In this document: positions 9,626 through 19,321 of the stretch, piece by piece
Layout of the letters: each line of letters opens with the position of its first letter
How positions within the stretch are numbered: the first letter of the stretch is position 1
From: Candidatus Celerinatantimonas neptuna
Lineage (GTDB): Bacteria > Pseudomonadota > Gammaproteobacteria > Enterobacterales > Celerinatantimonadaceae
Reading direction: 5' to 3'
Assembly: GCA_911810475.1 (NCBI GenBank)
Contig: OU461276.1
Coordinates: 312,823 to 376,822, forward strand
Length of the DNA stretch: 64,000 bases
Translations under genes and position numbers: made by a program
Notes under the pieces: generated by a model
Told to the model about the DNA's origin: nothing
The model's database searches: none
Seen by the model: the letters and a program-made list of their open reading frames with translations, nothing else

Positions 9626-10375
9626 TTACGATAAGCCAAAGCTTTTTGCCAGGGTCCCCATGACTAAACTCCAGCCATCCACCAATACAAACAACATCAG
9701 CTTAAATGGTAATGACACAATCATTGGCGAAAGCATCATCATCCCCATTGCCATCAAAATAGAAGCTACAACTAAATCAATAACCAGAAAAGGGATGAAC
9801 AACATAAAACCAATTTGAAAAGCCGTCTTCAATTCTGAAGTAATGAACGCAGGAATTAATACCTGCATCGGAACATCTTTCGGATCTTTAACTTTTACAT
9901 TGGCTATTTCAACAAACGTTTGTAAATCCGTTATTCTGGTTTGCCCTAACATGAACTTGTGCAGCGGTTTCTCTGCTTCATGGAAGGCCTGTAGTGAGGT
10001 CAGCTTGTTATTCAGATACGGTTGTACGGCCGTGTCATTGATCTTATTGATAACCGGCGACATAATAAAAAATGTCAAAAACAGTGCAATCCCTACAATC
10101 ACCTGATTAGAAGGGGTTTGTTGCAGTCCTAAAGCCTGACGCAAAATAGCTAAAACGACCACAATTCGGGTAAAGGATGTCATCATAATGACGATAGCAG
10201 GTAAAAAGCTCAGAGCCGTCATCATGGCCAAGATCTGCAAAGTCACAGAATATTCCTGGCTACCATCTGGATTAGTTGTCACCGTTAAAGCAGGCAAAAA
10301 GCTATCTTTAGCGCTAACAGGAATTGCGACGACTAGTAAAACAAATAGCCACCACCACTTACGATTAACGAACAT
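9626..10375 (-). CDS. fliP: Flagellar export gate protein FliP
   Basis: Core subunit of the flagellar export channel. From the ATG at 10375 the 249-residue protein begins with a cleavable signal peptide ([20 protein letters not shown]), a known feature of FliP. It continues with the family blocks [20 protein letters not shown] and [11 protein letters not shown] and a hydrophobic C-terminal half. A longer reading from TTG at 10408 is open but less likely because it would mask the signal peptide. The start overlaps the end of fliO by 11 bp. Confidence 0.95.
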   Translation of the reverse strand: MFVNRKWWWLFVLLVVAIPVSAKDSFLPALTVTTNPDGSQEYSVTLQILAMMTALSFLPAIVIMMTSFTRIVVVLAILRQALGLQQTPSNQVIVGIALFLTFFIMSPVINKINDTAVQPYLNNKLTSLQAFHEAEKPLHKFMLGQTRITDLQTFVEIANVKVKDPKDVPMQVLIPAFITSELKTAFQIGFMLFIPFLVIDLVVASILMAMGMMMLSPMIVSLPFKLMLFVLVDGWSLVMGTLAKSFGLS

Positions 10376-10766
10376 GTCCTTTAAGTATCCGGTTAAGTTG
10401 CTGGGCAAATCCTAACTGCTGTTGATTCTCTTGCAAAGGCTCTGCCAGTTTATCAAGAAGTTCAATGCGCTGTTTGGTTACACCTAATAAATATTGTTCT
10501 GTACCGACCTGAACAACCAGTAAACGTTCCTGAGTACCTAAAGTCAAATTGGCTACTATTTTCATCTGACCCTGCCCATACACGGTCAAACGAGACTTCT
10601 TAGCTAACCAGGCACAGATTCCGATGGCAATGAGAACCAAGACCATCGATAATCCCCAAGAAACCCAATCTGTTGCATCAAGAGGCTTTCCGCTGGCGCT
10701 CATATCCTCACTGGCCAAAGCCAATGTTGGACAATACGCCAATAAAATGACAGCCCAGCGGATCAT
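10365..10766 (-). CDS. fliO: Flagellar assembly protein FliO
   Basis: Accessory membrane protein that stabilises assembly of the FliP ring. It is 133 residues long with an N-terminal hydrophobic leader, a membrane helix (about 33-55) and a basic cytoplasmic domain with the FliO pattern [21 protein letters not shown]. The start ATG overlaps the fliN stop by four bases, suggesting coupled translation. Confidence 0.92.
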   Translation of the reverse strand: MIRWAVILLAYCPTLALASEDMSASGKPLDATDWVSWGLSMVLVLIAIGICAWLAKKSRLTVYGQGQMKIVANLTLGTQERLLVVQVGTEQYLLGVTKQRIELLDKLAEPLQENQQQLGFAQQLNRILKGHVR

Positions 10767-11167
10767 TTGAGTTTCTTAATTCGTTCAGTCTGACTAATCA
10801 CATCAGTCAAACGAATACCAAACTTATCATTGACCACGACCACTTCCCCATGAGCGACCAATGTGCCGTTTACCATCACATCCAAAGGTTCACCGGCAAC
10901 CCTATCAAGCTCAACAACCGAGCCTTGGTTAAGTTGTAACAAATTACGAATACTGATATTACTACGCCCGACTTCCATAGAGATCGTGACCGGAATATCT
11001 AAAATAGCATCTAATTTATGCTGCTCTTCTTCACTGAGTGATTTTTTTGGATTTTCATCTCCTTCACTAAAATCTTCTAACTCGACTTTTTCAGCGCCCA
11101 AAGATTCGGCCATTGCAGCAGCCCACTCATCCGCCATCTCATCTTGATCTTGTGGTTCGTCACTCAT
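10763..11167 (-). CDS. fliN: Flagellar motor switch protein FliN
   Basis: C-ring protein of the motor switch, partner of FliM. The first 55 residues are acidic and variable. The remainder is the SpoA/FliN domain with ILDIPVTISMEVGRS, the GSVVELDRVAGEPLDV block and the conserved NGTLVAHGEVVVVNDKFGIR ending. Length is 134 residues, usual for the family. It lies 15 bp after fliM and overlaps fliO by four bases. Confidence 0.97.
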   Translation of the reverse strand: MSDEPQDQDEMADEWAAAMAESLGAEKVELEDFSEGDENPKKSLSEEEQHKLDAILDIPVTISMEVGRSNISIRNLLQLNQGSVVELDRVAGEPLDVMVNGTLVAHGEVVVVNDKFGIRLTDVISQTERIKKLK

Positions 11168-11182
11168 ATTACTGACCTTGTA

Positions 11183-12220
11183 TTAATAACCCATCTCTTC
11201 ATCAGTTTTACGGCGGCCTCTTGCCACCACCATTTCAATATCGCTTTTCACCGATTCGGGACGTTTTAATTTTTCACTAATTTTAAGTGCTAAATTCTCC
11301 CCACGACACCCAACTTTTGCCCGAAAGCTTGGCAGGTCTTCGATAAAAACCAATGCATTTTCCGGCATATCAACAGGAATCACATCACCTGGTTGCATAT
11401 TTAATAATGATCTAATAGATAACTCAGCTTCCAATAACCGAGCAGATATACTCACCGGAATATCCATGATCTCTTCGCTCAGAGCACTACTCCAACGCTG
11501 ATCCGTATCTTCCTTATCACTCTGGACCCCGGCATCAAGTAGTTCACGAATCGGCTCGACCATGGAATAAGGCATTGCAATATGAAAATCACCACCGCCA
11601 CCATCGAGTTCGATATGAAAAGAACTAATCACAATGACTTCTGTAGGGCTAACGATGTTCGCCATCGCCGGGTTGACTTCAGAATCCAGATACTCAAACT
11701 CGACATCCATCACCGGTGCCCATGCTTCACGATAATCTTCAAAAACAAGCTTGAGTAACATTTGAATAATACGCCGTTCCGTAGGCGTGAACTCTCGCCC
11801 TTCAATTTTCGCATGGAATCGGCCATCGCCACCAAAGAAATTTTCGACCAGAATGAAGACCAGTCTGGCTTCCATGGTAATCAATGCAGTCCCTTTAAGA
11901 GGTCGGAATCGGACCATATTTAAGCTGGTCGGAACAAAAAGTGTATGGACATACTCACCGAATTTGAGCATCTGTACGCCATTAATCGACACTTCTGCCG
12001 TCCGTCTCATCATATTAAACAGACTAATCCGCATATGCCGGGCAAAACGTTCGTTCACCAGTTCCAGTGTAGGCATTCGCCCACGGACAATACGATCCTG
12101 CGAAGAAAAATCAAACTCAACAACACCGTCGTCACTGACGGTTTCAGTCTCTTCTTCTTCGATATCATCTACGCCATGGAGCAGCGCATCGATCTCATCT
12201 TGGCTTAGTAGGTCGCTCAC
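11183..12220 (-). CDS. fliM: Flagellar motor switch protein FliM
   Basis: C-ring protein that binds CheY-P and sets rotation direction. The N-terminal CheY-P binding peptide LSQDEIDALLHG is intact. It is followed by a variable linker, the CheC-like middle domain (from about residue 45, with GRMPTLELVNERFARH) and the C-terminal SpoA domain (DIPVSISARLLEAELSI). Length is 345 residues. The start is GTG at 12220. It sits in the fliL-M-N-O-P-Q-R run with a 14-bp gap to fliL. Confidence 0.97.
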   Translation of the reverse strand: MSDLLSQDEIDALLHGVDDIEEEETETVSDDGVVEFDFSSQDRIVRGRMPTLELVNERFARHMRISLFNMMRRTAEVSINGVQMLKFGEYVHTLFVPTSLNMVRFRPLKGTALITMEARLVFILVENFFGGDGRFHAKIEGREFTPTERRIIQMLLKLVFEDYREAWAPVMDVEFEYLDSEVNPAMANIVSPTEVIVISSFHIELDGGGGDFHIAMPYSMVEPIRELLDAGVQSDKEDTDQRWSSALSEEIMDIPVSISARLLEAELSIRSLLNMQPGDVIPVDMPENALVFIEDLPSFRAKVGCRGENLALKISEKLKRPESVKSDIEMVVARGRRKTDEEMGY

Positions 12221-12234
12221 AATCTATCTATCGC

Positions 12235-12744
12235 TTATTGCATTACAAATCCGGTAAATAAGACCTTTTCAATCACTGATTTTCCGGTCAGTTCTTTAAG
12301 TGCCTTACGCGTATTATCCAGTGCCTGGGTCCGAAGGTGCTCTTTCCCCTCCGGGGTCGACAATTGAGTCACCGTTGCCGCGCTAAATGTACTCAATAAT
12401 GTTCCTTCAATTAATGGAATATTTTTTTTAGCCAAAGATTCATTATCGCTTCCTCTAACCATCAGCTGAACTTTAATTTGTACTAGACGGTCACGGGTAT
12501 CTCCCGTTACATTAAACACAAAAGGCCTTGGCATCCCAACATAAAATGCCGGTTCTTTTGACGGAGCTTCTTCTGTTTGAACCTGCTCCGTTGCTGTTGC
12601 AGGTTCAGGGGAAGAGCTAAATAATAAAAAATAAGCAGCAGCTCCCCCACCTAATAAAACAACCAATGCCAATACAATGATTATAATTAGCTTTTTCTTT
12701 CCACCGCCAGATTCATCAACGGTTAAATCAGCATCATCGGCCAT
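12235..12744 (-). CDS. fliL: Flagellar basal-body protein FliL
   Basis: Inner-membrane protein at the stator ring that supports torque. The 169-residue protein has a short cytoplasmic N-terminus, one membrane helix (about 18-42, LIIIIVLALVVLLGGGAA) and a periplasmic FliL domain (RPFVFNVTGDTRDRLVQIKV through TQALDNTRKALKELTG to VLFTGFVMQ). It precedes fliM. The 187-bp gap to the fliK stop shows no promoter I could support. Confidence 0.95.
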   Translation of the reverse strand: MADDADLTVDESGGGKKKLIIIIVLALVVLLGGGAAAYFLLFSSSPEPATATEQVQTEEAPSKEPAFYVGMPRPFVFNVTGDTRDRLVQIKVQLMVRGSDNESLAKKNIPLIEGTLLSTFSAATVTQLSTPEGKEHLRTQALDNTRKALKELTGKSVIEKVLFTGFVMQ

Positions 12745-12931
12745 TTATTCACCTCGGTTTATTCAATTCAGGATTGGCGCAATTATGGCACACTCATCCA
12801 TTTTCCGGTAATCCTCTATTCAATTATGAAATAAGCTCAAAAACCTGTTTACTTTAAATTGTGTTACACCAGAGATTTTTTAAATAAAATTTAAACCTGA
12901 AAATAAAAAAACAAACGCCTTATCAGATACA

Positions 12932-15130
12932 TCATGCATAATAATCAATACCATCATCAACACGAGTTGCATGATAAACAGGTCTTGATGTAATTTCATC
13001 AAGTTCAGGTTCTGAAGACAAACTATTCCCAAATCCTCCGGTAAAAGAACGAGAATCATTTGACTGGAAAAAACCTTGTCCACCTGATTGACCACCCTGC
13101 TGCCCACTTTGCTGATGACTAATCTGGCTTTGACCTAATTGAATACCTTGTTGTGCCAGTAATTCACGTAATTTAGGCATGGTTTGCTCTAGCATATCCC
13201 TAGCTTGAGGATTATGGACATGAATTTGCAACTGAGCCTGATCATGATGCAAATTAAGACGAATTTGCATTGTTCCCAGATGGGCCGGATCTAAACGAAT
13301 ATCGGCAGATTGTAACTTATGAGACACCATATAATTAACCCGCTCATTTAATTCCTGAGAAAGGTTAGGGTTATTATTCATCGATAAATTACCAAGAGAA
13401 CTATCAGTCCTTGCAGTATTCGCTGTTGATGTAGTCGAAGAGGCGCCTGATTGGCCCATATTCTGCCCCATCGACTGACCACTTTGTCCACCTAAACCAC
13501 CCGATTGATCATGTGTTTGTCCATTTGGAGCAGAAATTGATGCTGCAGCATGTTCCTTAGACACCTGATTCCCTGATTCATGATGCGTATTAGCCGCATG
13601 AACCATACTCTGGATCCCTTGAGATTCCTTATGGCTCATCTGCGACTGCAACGCATCTGCAGAGCTGTTAATTTGTCGATCAAGCGATGATGTTGATTGC
13701 TGATTCATCGAATGATGAACAGATTGAGCAATCGATGATGGCTGACTTGGCAGTCCATCAGATTTATTTGCCGAAGCGACATGGGAAGCGATGACCCGAT
13801 TGAGTTCTGGCGAAGTATCTTTAGATGCTTTATTAGCCCCTTGCAACGACACTAAATCATCTCTCAATTGCCCACTGGATTTGGGTGCCGGTTCATGTTT
13901 AGTTGCTAATAGTTGACCAGAAAGATGCTCTTTAGCCACTTTTGTTTGCCCGTGTGGATCAACTTGCCCTGGCTCAGCTATCACCTTACTACCCTTATGA
14001 TCTGAATGACTGATTTGAGCCTGAACTTTTTGCTCCACCGAAACTTTTGCTAAATGTTTCTTAGAATGCGAATCCGCGTTTTCAGCTGATGATCCTTTGG
14101 ATGTTTTCTTTGTATCATGCGATGGTGGTACTAAATCTACCATCGTTAATGTAGTGATAGTAACTGCATCACCATCTGCAGCATCATGATGTTTTTTATC
14201 TTTATGCGATTTATCCTGGCTCGCTTGAGTGATATGTGTGGTTTTCCCATCTTTCTTATCCACCTTAGCATGGCCTGACTTAGCCATCAACGCTGCTGCC
14301 ATCTCTTCTGCTTGTTTTGCTGATAAGCTGACATGCTTGCCATCTTGAGCGGTCTTCTCTTCTTTCTCATCAACCACTGCATGGCCTGACTTAGCCATCA
14401 AAGCTGCCGCTATCTCTTCTGCTTGTTTTACTGATAAGCTGACATGCTTGCCATCTTGAGCGGTCTTCTCTTCTTTTCCATCACCTTTTTTTGCTGATTC
14501 AGATCCATCATCAGACAAAATCGGATGTTTTCCATTCGTACTTTGTCCATCGTCCTCTATTTTAGAAGATTGGGTTTCCCCATTCGTCTTCATTTTAGAA
14601 CTAGCAGACTGAGACTTTTGTAAATGGGTCAGTAACTGCTCTACAGCACTTTTAGATTTTTCACTCTGCTTAGATTTATCACTTGCCTGATGGTCATCAT
14701 CATCCGACTTTCCATCCTGCACTTTCGATGCTGATAGCTGATGACGACTCGTTGTAGAAGACTCAGATTTAACTGATACGGCAGTTTTGGCATTATCTGA
14801 TTCACCAGAGTCTTTAGCCGAAGAACTATTTTGAGTAGAAACCGAATTGTTTTGTTTAGAGCGCGATGAATCAACACGATCCGAATTCGCTTTATTCAAC
14901 GTATTTTTTACCACTGAATGATGACGACCAGACATTTCTTTCTCAGGGACAGATCGTTTAGCGACACGAGGCATGGACTTGCCGTTTTTTGCCTGTCTAT
15001 CCACTTGCTCTTGCCTATAGTTACCTAAAGTCCGATCAAATAATCGCTCCCGTTTAGGCTGATCAATTGTTACCGCTGATGATGGCGAAGCAGTGGATGA
15101 AGTTACAATCACTGGGCTAACCGTTGCCAT
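12932..15130 (-). CDS. fliK: Flagellar hook-length control protein FliK
   Basis: Secreted ruler protein that measures hook length and triggers FlhB to change export specificity. The 732-residue reading begins at the ATG at 15130, with AAGGA 9 nt upstream; an ATG three codons earlier is too close to that site. Most of it is a Ser/Lys/Asp/Gln-rich, low-complexity region. The conserved C-terminal domain lies at about 590-680 (LNERVNYMVSHKLQSADIRL, PAHLGTMQIRL). It is longer than E. coli FliK (about 400 residues) and contains a perfect-register 37-residue tandem duplication. A Gly/Gln-rich tail follows the domain. Confidence 0.93.
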   Translation of the reverse strand: MATVSPVIVTSSTASPSSAVTIDQPKRERLFDRTLGNYRQEQVDRQAKNGKSMPRVAKRSVPEKEMSGRHHSVVKNTLNKANSDRVDSSRSKQNNSVSTQNSSSAKDSGESDNAKTAVSVKSESSTTSRHQLSASKVQDGKSDDDDHQASDKSKQSEKSKSAVEQLLTHLQKSQSASSKMKTNGETQSSKIEDDGQSTNGKHPILSDDGSESAKKGDGKEEKTAQDGKHVSLSVKQAEEIAAALMAKSGHAVVDEKEEKTAQDGKHVSLSAKQAEEMAAALMAKSGHAKVDKKDGKTTHITQASQDKSHKDKKHHDAADGDAVTITTLTMVDLVPPSHDTKKTSKGSSAENADSHSKKHLAKVSVEQKVQAQISHSDHKGSKVIAEPGQVDPHGQTKVAKEHLSGQLLATKHEPAPKSSGQLRDDLVSLQGANKASKDTSPELNRVIASHVASANKSDGLPSQPSSIAQSVHHSMNQQSTSSLDRQINSSADALQSQMSHKESQGIQSMVHAANTHHESGNQVSKEHAAASISAPNGQTHDQSGGLGGQSGQSMGQNMGQSGASSTTSTANTARTDSSLGNLSMNNNPNLSQELNERVNYMVSHKLQSADIRLDPAHLGTMQIRLNLHHDQAQLQIHVHNPQARDMLEQTMPKLRELLAQQGIQLGQSQISHQQSGQQGGQSGGQGFFQSNDSRSFTGGFGNSLSSEPELDEITSRPVYHATRVDDGIDYYA
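14252..14473 (-). repeat. Tandem 111-bp (37-residue) duplication within fliK
   Basis: Two adjacent in-frame units of 111 bp (14363-14473 and 14252-14362) encode EEKTAQDGKHVSLS[VA]KQ and its continuation, differing at only a few codons. The near-identity at DNA level suggests a recent duplication in the low-complexity ruler region of FliK. Confidence 0.9.
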
Positions 15131-15211
15131 ATATATCATTCCTTGCCAGTCGACTCATGACTATGTCTCGGAACATTTATCCCAAGACAATATGTTTGCT
15201 TATCGGTTCAA

Positions 15212-15227
15212 GCAAAAATCAGACCAA
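15212..15227 (-). promoter_or_regulatory. Possible sigma-54 promoter for fliK and downstream genes
   Basis: The minus-strand site is TGGTCTG-ATTT-TTGC, against TGGCACG-N4-TTGC. GG and GC are correctly spaced, with three mismatches in the -24 block. It lies about 80 nt before the fliK start, inside the 301-bp gap between fliJ and fliK. The gap argues that fliK starts its own transcript. Confidence 0.5.
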
Positions 15228-15253
15228 CTAAATCTATTGATAAATCTGGTTCG

Positions 15254-15316
15254 GGATAAGAAGTCACAATGGATAGCAAATTATTCATTGTATATCCAGC
15301 TTGCTAATGTGGCATG
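15254..15316 (+). repeat. Dispersed intergenic repeat, copy 1
   Basis: Matches the segment at 40490-40557. Both begin GGATAAnAAGTCACAATG (17 of 18 identical) and share interspersed blocks such as ATTCAT, CAGC and TAATGT-GCA over about 65 bp. It lies in the fliJ-fliK gap. No reading frame or terminal repeat was found, so the class of element is unknown. Confidence 0.55.
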
Positions 15317-15431
15317 ATAACCAGGTCTTGAAGGTATAATGATATTCCAGACTAACCTATCGAACTTTATATCTATTCAAGGCGTTTAATTCGAACAAAA
15401 TTCAACAACAAAAGATAAACAGTCTCATAAA

Positions 15432-15878
15432 TTACACGCTCTGTTGGCGCCTATAAAAACTAAACATCGCATATTCATCAAGCAGCTTCTGCTCAGTAAT
15501 ATCTGCTTTTTTCTGAGCCTGAATACGCTGACGCTCCAGTAATTTTTCAAGCGCTTTACGACGACTTTGCACCGCGAGCCAATCATTTCTTTTTTGATCA
15601 ACATTATTTTTAAGTCGCTCGACATTCTGCTGTTGTTCCACTTCTGCCTTTTCAATCGTCTGAATAAATGCCTGATATTGATGAAAACCAGAAGCCTGAA
15701 CACCAGAAGCACCTTTAGATAGGGACTGTTCCATATAACTTCGACGATAACTTTCCAATTGTTTCAACTGCTGATTAAACATCAGAAATTGATTACGGAC
15801 CAGAGTCAACTCAGCAATGGCCTGCTGTTCCTGCTCAGAGATTTGTTCCAATAAAATAGAAATTGCCCGTGAAGACAT
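15432..15878 (-). CDS. fliJ: Flagellar export chaperone FliJ
   Basis: Coiled-coil cytoplasmic protein that links the FliI ATPase ring to FlhA and aids substrate loading. The 148-residue sequence is almost entirely helical and Gln/Glu/Lys-rich, as in the family, with SKGASGVQASGFHQYQAFIQ near the middle. ATG at 15878 is preferred because AGGGGA lies 5 nt upstream; the frame is open for 15 further codons. It follows fliI, and a 301-bp gap separates it from fliK. Confidence 0.9.
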   Translation of the reverse strand: MSSRAISILLEQISEQEQQAIAELTLVRNQFLMFNQQLKQLESYRRSYMEQSLSKGASGVQASGFHQYQAFIQTIEKAEVEQQQNVERLKNNVDQKRNDWLAVQSRRKALEKLLERQRIQAQKKADITEQKLLDEYAMFSFYRRQQSV

Positions 15879-15961
15879 ATGTTCCCCTTTTACAACTTCA
15901 AGGATATCACTGAAAACCCACAACCTTTACTTGACACGAAAGGTAGCAAGAATCACTTCTT

Positions 15962-17302
15962 TTAATTAGAAGACTTCTGCTGAGCCATTTGCATCAGGTG
16001 CTGTAAACTTTCTACACTATCGTCAAAATTTACGACGTCTTTCATTCCCTGTTGCAAGAATTGGTCCATATGAGGTTTGAGATCGATCGCCAAGTCAATT
16101 CGGGGATCGGCGCCACGCTGGTAAGCTCCCAAACTAATTAAATCTTTATTCTGCTGATACATGGCATACAACATTTTCAGAGCTCTGGCCATTTGCTGAT
16201 GCTCTTCTACTGTAACAGCTGGCATAACACGACTAATCGACTTCTCAATATCAATCGCAGGATAATGGCCTGAATCAGCTAACTCTCTCGATAATACAAT
16301 GTGCCCATCCAAAATAGCCCGCGCAGCATCTGCAATAGGGTCCTGCAGATCATCCCCTTCGGTTAAAACTGTAAAAAATGCGGTAATTGAACCTTGTCCC
16401 TGACATCCGTTGCCGGCCCGTTCAACTAATCTTGGTAATTTCGCAAAAACAGAAGGTGGATACCCCTTGGTTGCCGGAGGCTCCCCAATTGCCAAAGCAA
16501 TTTCACGTTGAGCCTGCGCATAGCGTGTCAGTGAATCCATTAAGAGCAAGACATTCAGTCCCTGATCCCTGAAATACTCAGCAATCGTTAACGTGGTATC
16601 ACAACCTTTCATCCGCATCAGTGGTGAAGCATCGGCAGGAGCGGCAACAACAACAGACCGGGCTCTGCCTTCCTCTCCTAATATATCGTCAATAAACTCT
16701 TTTACTTCCCGACCACGTTCACCAATCAGTCCCACGACAACCACATCAGCCGTTGTCCCCCGGGTCATCATGCCTAACAAAACACTCTTACCAACACCGG
16801 ACCCGGCAAATAATCCCATACGCTGCCCCTGACCTACAGTCAGGATACTATTAATCGCTCTTACACCGACATCTAATGGCTGACGAATTGTTTCCCTTAG
16901 CATTGGATTAATTCGTTCGCTGCTTAGCCGGGCCGTTTTACTGCTAACCACATCACCCAGGCCGTCTAATGGCTGACCTAATCCGTCGATCACCCGCCCT
17001 AATAGCTCTGGCCCGACCGGTATTCCGTGCTGTTCATGCAAAGGTGTAACCCGGGCCCCAGGCAAAACACCATTAAGTTGTTCACTTGGCATCAGATAAA
17101 GCTTATCCTCAGCAAAACCAACCACTTCAGCTTCAATCTGACCATCGAGCGTTTCAACACGACACAAAGATCCAACAGGAGCCCGACAACCAATAGCTTC
17201 CAGAGTCAACCCGACAACCCGGGTAAGCTTCCCGGCAACGGTCGGTAATGATCGCAGCTCTGTAACCTGCAAATTATTCAGGGTTTGACAAAGTTCCATC
17301 AT
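15962..17302 (-). CDS. fliI: Flagellum-specific export ATPase FliI
   Basis: Hexameric F1-beta-like ATPase that powers loading of substrates into the export gate. Walker A is [11 protein letters not shown], Walker B lies in [18 protein letters not shown], and the [13 protein letters not shown] block is typical. ATG at 17302 (or 17299) fits the family N-terminus ([11 protein letters not shown]). An upstream GTG at 17320 is also open. The 5' end overlaps the end of fliH by about 29 bp, indicating coupled expression. Confidence 0.96.
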   Translation of the reverse strand: MMELCQTLNNLQVTELRSLPTVAGKLTRVVGLTLEAIGCRAPVGSLCRVETLDGQIEAEVVGFAEDKLYLMPSEQLNGVLPGARVTPLHEQHGIPVGPELLGRVIDGLGQPLDGLGDVVSSKTARLSSERINPMLRETIRQPLDVGVRAINSILTVGQGQRMGLFAGSGVGKSVLLGMMTRGTTADVVVVGLIGERGREVKEFIDDILGEEGRARSVVVAAPADASPLMRMKGCDTTLTIAEYFRDQGLNVLLLMDSLTRYAQAQREIALAIGEPPATKGYPPSVFAKLPRLVERAGNGCQGQGSITAFFTVLTEGDDLQDPIADAARAILDGHIVLSRELADSGHYPAIDIEKSISRVMPAVTVEEHQQMARALKMLYAMYQQNKDLISLGAYQRGADPRIDLAIDLKPHMDQFLQQGMKDVVNFDDSVESLQHLMQMAQQKSSN

Positions 17303-18293
17303 CACTCTCGATTTGCTCACTATGCTCAGACGGCATCACATCAGATTCAATATTTTCTTCGTGACCATCAGCCACAAAATCTATGCTCTGGTCATCTGAC
17401 TGTTCATCCGCGATATCAGTTTCAGATATTTCTTTTTGAGCTTCAAATGGAGCCGTATCAACTATCTCTTGCGGACGCTCAGGTGGCGTTACCTTACGAG
17501 CGGCCTGAAAGTTCTCAGACCTAAAGCGTTTCAAAGATTGTTCAATAATATCTTCCATCGATAACTCAATCGCCGAGTTATCTGTTTCAATCACACAATC
17601 CCCCCGGGACAAGCTTCCATCAGCAAGTAATTGCCAACCTTTTTTCTGTTGAGTTTCAGGAGGATACACTGCTTCAATCACTAACATATCGTCGGGATGA
17701 AGATGAATTTGTAAAGTCTGCTTAACCACAGGCATAGCCTGAATAGCTTCTTTAACAGTTTCGATTACAACCTGCTTGTTCGTTGTCACTTCACAACGAA
17801 TCACAGCTCTTGCTATCTGAATCACCAAATCCACTAATTGTAACTGCACATGCTCGGTAAATTGCAAAACCGGATTTTCGAGCTCATCGATCAGTTTTCG
17901 CCAATACCCGGACAATGTCTCAATCTGCGATTGTCCCTGCTCTAACCCTTCTTTCAGTCCTTGTTGAACCCCTTCTTCACGACCTTTTGTACTTCCTTCT
18001 TCATGACCTTGAGAAAGACCTTTTTGATACCCGGCTTCACGTCCTTCTGCAAAGCCTTCTTCATAAGCGGCCTGGCGAATTTTTTCAATATCATCAATCG
18101 TCAGAGGCTTGAGCTCTGGCTCATCCCCTGCTTCTGGTGCTTGAGGTTGATTATCCTTATACCAGCGGTGCTCAAATGCATTTGTTGATGAATGATGATC
18201 AGGTTGCCCAAAATCCGGTAACGGATATTCATCAACCTCTTTTTCATCATGGATATGTTGAATATCTTCCTGACGGATGTGTTCAATAGTCAT
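17274..18293 (-). CDS. fliH: Flagellar export regulator FliH
   Basis: Binds FliI and the C-ring and restrains the ATPase until docking. Residues 80-120 contain the expected run of GxxxG repeats ([17 protein letters not shown] and onward), followed by the C-terminal FliH domain (about 130-260). An acidic tail of about 75 residues after that domain is not typical of the short enteric proteins. The start overlaps the fliG stop by one base. Confidence 0.93.
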   Translation of the reverse strand: MTIEHIRQEDIQHIHDEKEVDEYPLPDFGQPDHHSSTNAFEHRWYKDNQPQAPEAGDEPELKPLTIDDIEKIRQAAYEEGFAEGREAGYQKGLSQGHEEGSTKGREEGVQQGLKEGLEQGQSQIETLSGYWRKLIDELENPVLQFTEHVQLQLVDLVIQIARAVIRCEVTTNKQVVIETVKEAIQAMPVVKQTLQIHLHPDDMLVIEAVYPPETQQKKGWQLLADGSLSRGDCVIETDNSAIELSMEDIIEQSLKRFRSENFQAARKVTPPERPQEIVDTAPFEAQKEISETDIADEQSDDQSIDFVADGHEENIESDVMPSEHSEQIESDDGTLSNPE

Positions 18294-19321
18294 TATAAGA
18301 ACTCATCGCCTCCGCCACCGCCGCCAAGCATAATTTCACCAGCATCAGACAGACGGCGGGCAACTGATAAAATTTCTTTTTGCGCAGCTTCTACTTCACT
18401 CACCCGAATTGGCCCCATAGCTTCAAGGTCATCCTGCAACATTTCAGCTGCACGTTTGGACATATTCCGTAATATTTTCTCTTTCAACTGATCATCTGCA
18501 CCTTTAATTGCTTTTTGTAATACTTCTTGCTGAATATCACGTAGCAATGTCTGAATGCCTCGATCATCAACATCGATGAGGTTTTCAAAGACAAACATCA
18601 GATCCTGGATCTGCTGAGCCATTTCTTCATCATTTTCACGAATTGAATCCATCAAAACACCTTCCACATTAGTATCGAGATAGTTCAAGATATTCGCAGC
18701 CGCTTTTAATCCACCCATTTTCGCAGCTTGGGCACCGGCTTGACCTGCAAATTGTTTTTCCATAATCTCATTTAACTCAGTTAATGCAGCTGGTTGCACT
18801 TCCTCAAGATTCGCAATACGCATAGTCAAGTCCAGTCGGACTTTTTCAGGGAACTGTGACAAAATTTCAGCTGATTGTTCCGGCTCCAAATAAGAAAGGA
18901 CAATGGTCTGAATTTGAGGATGTTCATTTTGAATAATACTGGCTACTTGTCTTGCATCCATCCATTTCAATGAATCCAGGCCTTTAGAGCCACTACCCAT
19001 AATGATTTGGTCAACTAAATTGGCCGCTTTATCTTCACCTAAGGCTGCATTTAAGGCATTACGTACAAAATCTTCACTGCCAATCCCGATATTGGTATAT
19101 TTTTGAATATCTTCAATAAAACGACGGTGAACAGCAACAACCCGATCATGACTAAAATCTTCCATAGAAGCCATGGCCATCCCTAATTGCTGAACCTGCT
19201 TCGGTTCTAAGTGCCGGAAAATAGTCGCTGCATCATCTTCATTTAGACTCAACATCAAAATGGCTGCCATATCCGTCCCAGTGGTATTACTGAGATCATA
19301 TTGCTTTTCATCATCGGCCAT
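18293..19321 (-). CDS. fliG: Flagellar motor switch protein FliG
   Basis: C-ring protein that contacts the stator and converts ion flow into torque. The 342-residue protein has the N-terminal FliF-binding region, the middle domain with the EHPQ motif (EHPQIQTIVLSYL), and the C-terminal torque helix with the charged pattern RGIQTLLRDIQQEVLQKAIKG followed by EKILRNMSKRAAEMLQDDLE. It ends in a Gly-rich tail (GGGGGGDEFL). The start overlaps fliF by 11 bp. Confidence 0.97.
   Translation of the reverse strand: MADDEKQYDLSNTTGTDMAAILMLSLNEDDAATIFRHLEPKQVQQLGMAMASMEDFSHDRVVAVHRRFIEDIQKYTNIGIGSEDFVRNALNAALGEDKAANLVDQIIMGSGSKGLDSLKWMDARQVASIIQNEHPQIQTIVLSYLEPEQSAEILSQFPEKVRLDLTMRIANLEEVQPAALTELNEIMEKQFAGQAGAQAAKMGGLKAAANILNYLDTNVEGVLMDSIRENDEEMAQQIQDLMFVFENLIDVDDRGIQTLLRDIQQEVLQKAIKGADDQLKEKILRNMSKRAAEMLQDDLEAMGPIRVSEVEAAQKEILSVARRLSDAGEIMLGGGGGGDEFL

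Noticed and set aside
12770-12820. Possible sigma-54 site upstream of fliL
   Set aside because: A TTGC is present but the -24 block does not match at correct spacing.
14252-14473. fliK tandem repeat as a CRISPR-like or mobile repeat
   Set aside because: The units are in-frame coding duplications without spacers or terminal repeats.
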